Source: VAZQ01 sp963739175
GTDB taxonomy: Bacteria > Pseudomonadota > Alphaproteobacteria > Rhizobiales > Xanthobacteraceae
Length of the DNA: 64,000 bases
Assembly: GCA_963739175.1 (NCBI GenBank)
Contig: CAVTZH010000001.1
Location: 372,001-436,000 of the forward strand
Direction: 5' to 3'
Position numbers and translations under genes: made by a program. Below, piece by piece: positions 61,911-64,000 of this stretch. Every line of letters begins with the position of its first letter. Within the stretch, counting starts at the first letter, position 1. The notes under the pieces were generated by a model. The model was not told the DNA's origin and ran no database searches. It worked only from the letters and a program-made list of their open reading frames with translations.

Positions 61911-61933
61911 CGTCCAACTCCCTCTAGCGCGCC

Positions 61934-62830
61934 CTAGCGCACCGCCTGCGGCTCCCGCACGCGGACGGATTGCCCACCCGCCAGCGGCGCAATCGAATAG
62001 AGCTCCTTCGGGCGCCAGATATGCACCACACCGAAGCGCTCAGGGTGGGCGCGATACTGCCGCGCGATCGCCTGAAGCGTCCGGTAACGAGTCTCGTGCT
62101 CCTTGCGCGCGAAGCGCGGGAATTCGGCGGGAAGGTTGAGCAGGCTCTGCTCCCACATCACCATCGCGCGCAAATGGCGTGCGCGGCGATCGCTGAGCTG
62201 TTCGTAGGTCAACGCGATCACGAAGCGGTATTCTTCCATCGGGCGCCCGAGCGCCAGATCGATCGAATCGTTACTGGTGCACTTCTCGCTGACCAGGCTG
62301 ATCAGCGGACCATAGGTCGCCTTGTAGTCGTCCTCGCGCTGCAGGCGCACGCGCCGCGCCTTGCCGTCCTTGACCACCTTCACGCTCGCCAGCGTGTCGT
62401 GGAGCCAATCGTCGCAGCGGCGGCGAATGCGGCCGCTCCAGGAGTTCGACGGCGGCTTGGGCTCCGAGAACGCAACGACCGGATTGTCCTCGGTGGTGCG
62501 GCGCGCAGCGCCGCGGATCATCGCCTGCCGGTAAGCGTTCGGCCACACGAACCACATGCGCCGGTCGGCCACGATGGTGTCGAACTTGAGCTCGTTGTCG
62601 ACGATGACGTTGAGCGTGACATTGATGATGTCGCGGTCGTCGCCGCGCAGATAGTAGAACCAGCCCTGCACGTAGCGCCCGGCGACGGTCAGGCCCTTGC
62701 TGCCGGCGCCGCCGAGCGAGCGGATCAGCGCGCCGGTGAAGACCGCACCCAGATAGACCGCGAGCACGCCAAGTCCGAACAGGAGCCCGTCGAGAATCTG
62801 GCTGGCATTGGCGCGAAGATATTCGAGCAT
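61934..62830 (-). CDS. Membrane-anchored protein of unknown function (298 aa)
   Basis: One or two N-terminal membrane helices (ILDGLLFGLGVLAVYLGAVF) followed by about 260 mostly soluble residues rich in Arg, including VTLNVIVDNELKFDTIVADR, YKATYGPLISLVSEKC and RHLRAMVMWEQSLLNLP. I do not recognise the family. The two-base-level context (deaminase 23 bases downstream, same strand) suggests one operon with deaminase and DUF2165. Ends in REPQAVR. Confidence 0.75.
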   Translation of the reverse strand: MLEYLRANASQILDGLLFGLGVLAVYLGAVFTGALIRSLGGAGSKGLTVAGRYVQGWFYYLRGDDRDIINVTLNVIVDNELKFDTIVADRRMWFVWPNAYRQAMIRGAARRTTEDNPVVAFSEPKPPSNSWSGRIRRRCDDWLHDTLASVKVVKDGKARRVRLQREDDYKATYGPLISLVSEKCTSNDSIDLALGRPMEEYRFVIALTYEQLSDRRARHLRAMVMWEQSLLNLPAEFPRFARKEHETRYRTLQAIARQYRAHPERFGVVHIWRPKELYSIAPLAGGQSVRVREPQAVR

Positions 62831-62863
62831 GCGTAAGGCTCCGGATCGTGTAGCCCGGAGACC

Positions 62864-63256
62864 TTACCCCCCGATGACGGCGACGCCCTGGATTTCGATC
62901 ACCATACCAGAGCGCGCAAAGTGCGACACCGTGATGAGCGCCGAGGCCGGAAAGTTCCCGTCCGGGAAGAAGCCCTTGCGCAGCTCGACGAAGCGGTCGC
63001 CGTTGCGCGGGTCGTTGATGAACACCGTCATGGTGACGAGGTTGGCGAGCGTGCCGCCAGTGCGGCGCAACGTCTTGTCGATGAGACCGAAGATCGCCTT
63101 CACCTGGGCATCGAAATTGGCGGAGATGTCGTTGCCGGCTTCGTCGCGGATCGCGGTCTGCCCGGCGAGCCAGACCGTGCGGCCGCCTTCGGTGATGACA
63201 GCCGGCGAATAGGCGCGTGACGCCTGCTGGTCGGATTTTTCGAGATATTGGACCAT
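62864..63256 (-). CDS. RidA family protein
   Basis: 130-residue YjgF/RidA-fold protein without extension. Conserved stretches: RTVWLAGQTAIRDEAGNDIS, LANLVTMTVFINDPRNGDRF, and the C-terminal SGMVIEIQGVAVI. Second RidA homologue in the window; unlike the one at 29768 it lacks the basic tail. Starts from ATG 63256 with GGGGAG upstream. Confidence 0.9.
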   Translation of the reverse strand: MVQYLEKSDQQASRAYSPAVITEGGRTVWLAGQTAIRDEAGNDISANFDAQVKAIFGLIDKTLRRTGGTLANLVTMTVFINDPRNGDRFVELRKGFFPDGNFPASALITVSHFARSGMVIEIQGVAVIGG

Positions 63257-63301
63257 CGCTCGCTCCCCTTGCTTAAGGGGCGAGCATACGAAGCGATCGG
63301 C

Positions 63302-63331
63302 TAGCGCGCCATCAGTTAGCGCGCCATCAGT
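63302..63331. repeat. 15-bp tandem duplication
   Basis: TAGCGCGCCATCAGT occurs twice in a row (63302-63316 and 63317-63331, phase approximate). It covers the stop codon of the small gene ending at 63316 and duplicates its last codons, so the stop exists in both copies. Confidence 0.85.
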
Positions 63332-63498
63332 TCGGGCGTCAGACCGGCGTGGTGATTTTCAGGATAGCCGTGCGCACGACGGATCGTGGCGTCGGTGCGG
63401 TCATTGGGGCGCGTCTCAAGCCAGCGCGAGCGGCGCATGGTAGCGCCCATCGAGCCGAAGAAGCGGCGGGCCTGCTTGCGGGCAGCGATATTGGTCAT
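63316..63498 (-). CDS. Small basic hypothetical protein (60 aa)
   Basis: ATG 63498 follows AAGGAGAC. The protein is Arg-rich: MTNIAARKQARRFFGSMGAT, then RWLETRPNDRTDATIRR, ending in LTPELMAR. No membrane segment. Ends within a tandem 15-bp duplication. Similar short basic proteins are found in Bradyrhizobium-like genomes in my recollection; function unknown. The good ribosome-binding site supports translation. Confidence 0.6.
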   Translation of the reverse strand: MTNIAARKQARRFFGSMGATMRRSRWLETRPNDRTDATIRRAHGYPENHHAGLTPELMAR

Positions 63499-63743
63499 GG
63501 GTCGTCTCCTTCGTCGCCAGTACCCGACCTCTGCTGATTCGTAGCTCCGGCGGCCTGGTGGGTTCAGCCTTACCGGACGAAATCCGGACCAGCCGCTGAG
63601 CGCCGTCACGTTGCGGAGGATTTCTCCGGATTCCCCTAGCCGGCCTAAGGCGGCGGATTACGGGGCTACCAGCAGACAGCCTTTTGTTGCGAATAAGTTG
63701 CAGTTGCAATAGTATGCCCTGCCATCTCATTGGGAGGAAAGTA

Positions 63744-64000
63744 ATGCGTTCAGGACGGATCACGGCTGCAGCCTTTGCGGCCCTCGTTGCAACAGCCGCC
63801 ATCGCCGGTGGCGCCGGCGCCGCCGGCGACCTGTCACGGCAAACGCCGATCGAGATCACGGTCGAGCTCGGCAAGCCCGGGAAGCATGTGTTCGTGCCGA
63901 ACCGGCTGCGGTTCGAGACCGGCAAGCTCTACAAGCTCATCCTCACCAACCCGAGCAACGATCCGCACTACTTCACGTCGCACGCGTTCACGCAGCTCAT
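63744..64000 (+). CDS. Secreted cupredoxin-like protein (3' end outside the window)
   Basis: At least 85 residues. ATG 63744 follows GGGAGGA. Signal peptide with a long Ala/Gly-rich core (AAFAALVATAAIAGGAGAA). The mature part begins ITVELGKPGKHVFVPN, then GKLYKLILTNPSNDPHYFTS with a His that would be the first copper ligand of a plastocyanin/azurin-type fold. The Cys-His-Met ligand loop lies beyond the window. Oriented outward; partner unknown. Confidence 0.75.
   Translation, partial: MRSGRITAAAFAALVATAAIAGGAGAAGDLSRQTPIEITVELGKPGKHVFVPNRLRFETGKLYKLILTNPSNDPHYFTSHAFTQL

Overview
The window looks like a chromosomal segment of a GC-rich alphaproteobacterium of the order Hyphomicrobiales (Rhizobiales), in the Bradyrhizobium/Xanthobacteraceae neighbourhood. 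The evidence is the Tad pilus genes, a cycM-type membrane-anchored cytochrome c, the pckA / chvI-chvG-hprK-EIIA(Man)-HPr-ahcY block, DUF2865 and Spy/CpxP-like secreted proteins, many orphan tripartite-tricarboxylate (TctC/Bug) receptors, and palindromic intergenic repeats of types common in that group. No rRNA, tRNA, CRISPR array, insertion sequence or phage was found.

Layout. 0-2.6 kb: end of a Tad operon (tadC) converging on a tadD-like TPR lipoprotein. 2.7-6 kb: M17 aminopeptidase, NlpC/P60 hydrolase, GhrA-type reductase. 6-13.8 kb: a minus-strand yejA-yejA-yejB-yejE-yejF oligopeptide ABC operon. 14-18.2 kb: cycM, kdsB, pheA, a phosphomannomutase. 18.2-20.9 kb: two TctC-type receptors and a retroviral-type protease. 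21-30 kb: hrpB with a palindromic repeat inserted in frame, an acyltransferase, polA, a sodium/proton antiporter, RidA. 30.5-34.5 kb: DUF2865 protein, FAD oxidoreductase, Spy-like protein. 34.6-42.9 kb: pckA, a HugZ-like protein, then the ChvI-ChvG two-component system with the incomplete regulatory PTS and ahcY behind a SahR-like operator. 43-47 kb: a copper amine oxidase apparently split over two genes, with a collagen-like 51-bp tandem repeat, converging on a GT39 glycosyltransferase. 47.2-56.8 kb: amidotransferase, three receptors, NDH-2, a phytoene-desaturase-like oxidoreductase, an SDR, an MmgE/PrpD protein and a truncated fourth receptor. 56.8-59.8 kb: lepA between two rearrangement scars, including a diverged second copy of the lepA 3' end beyond one ClpP-like gene. 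60-64 kb: methyltransferase, DUF2165 protein, exported deaminase, RidA, small proteins and the start of a cupredoxin.

A pervasive feature is frame disruption. I locate 24 frame breaks, many in housekeeping genes (kdsB, pckA, ahcY, yejF, chvG with five). In 23 of them the reading resumes as if one extra base were present; only one needs a missing base. Sequencing or assembly error is the likeliest cause, so coordinates below span the restored gene and I do not call these genes pseudogenes.

Functionally, the window combines nutrient uptake (Yej peptides, TctC receptors), the switch to gluconeogenesis and its signalling (pckA, ChvGI, HprK/HPr/EIIA), the SAM cycle (ahcY), envelope precursors (kdsB, phosphomannomutase) and DNA/translation maintenance (polA, hrpB, lepA).
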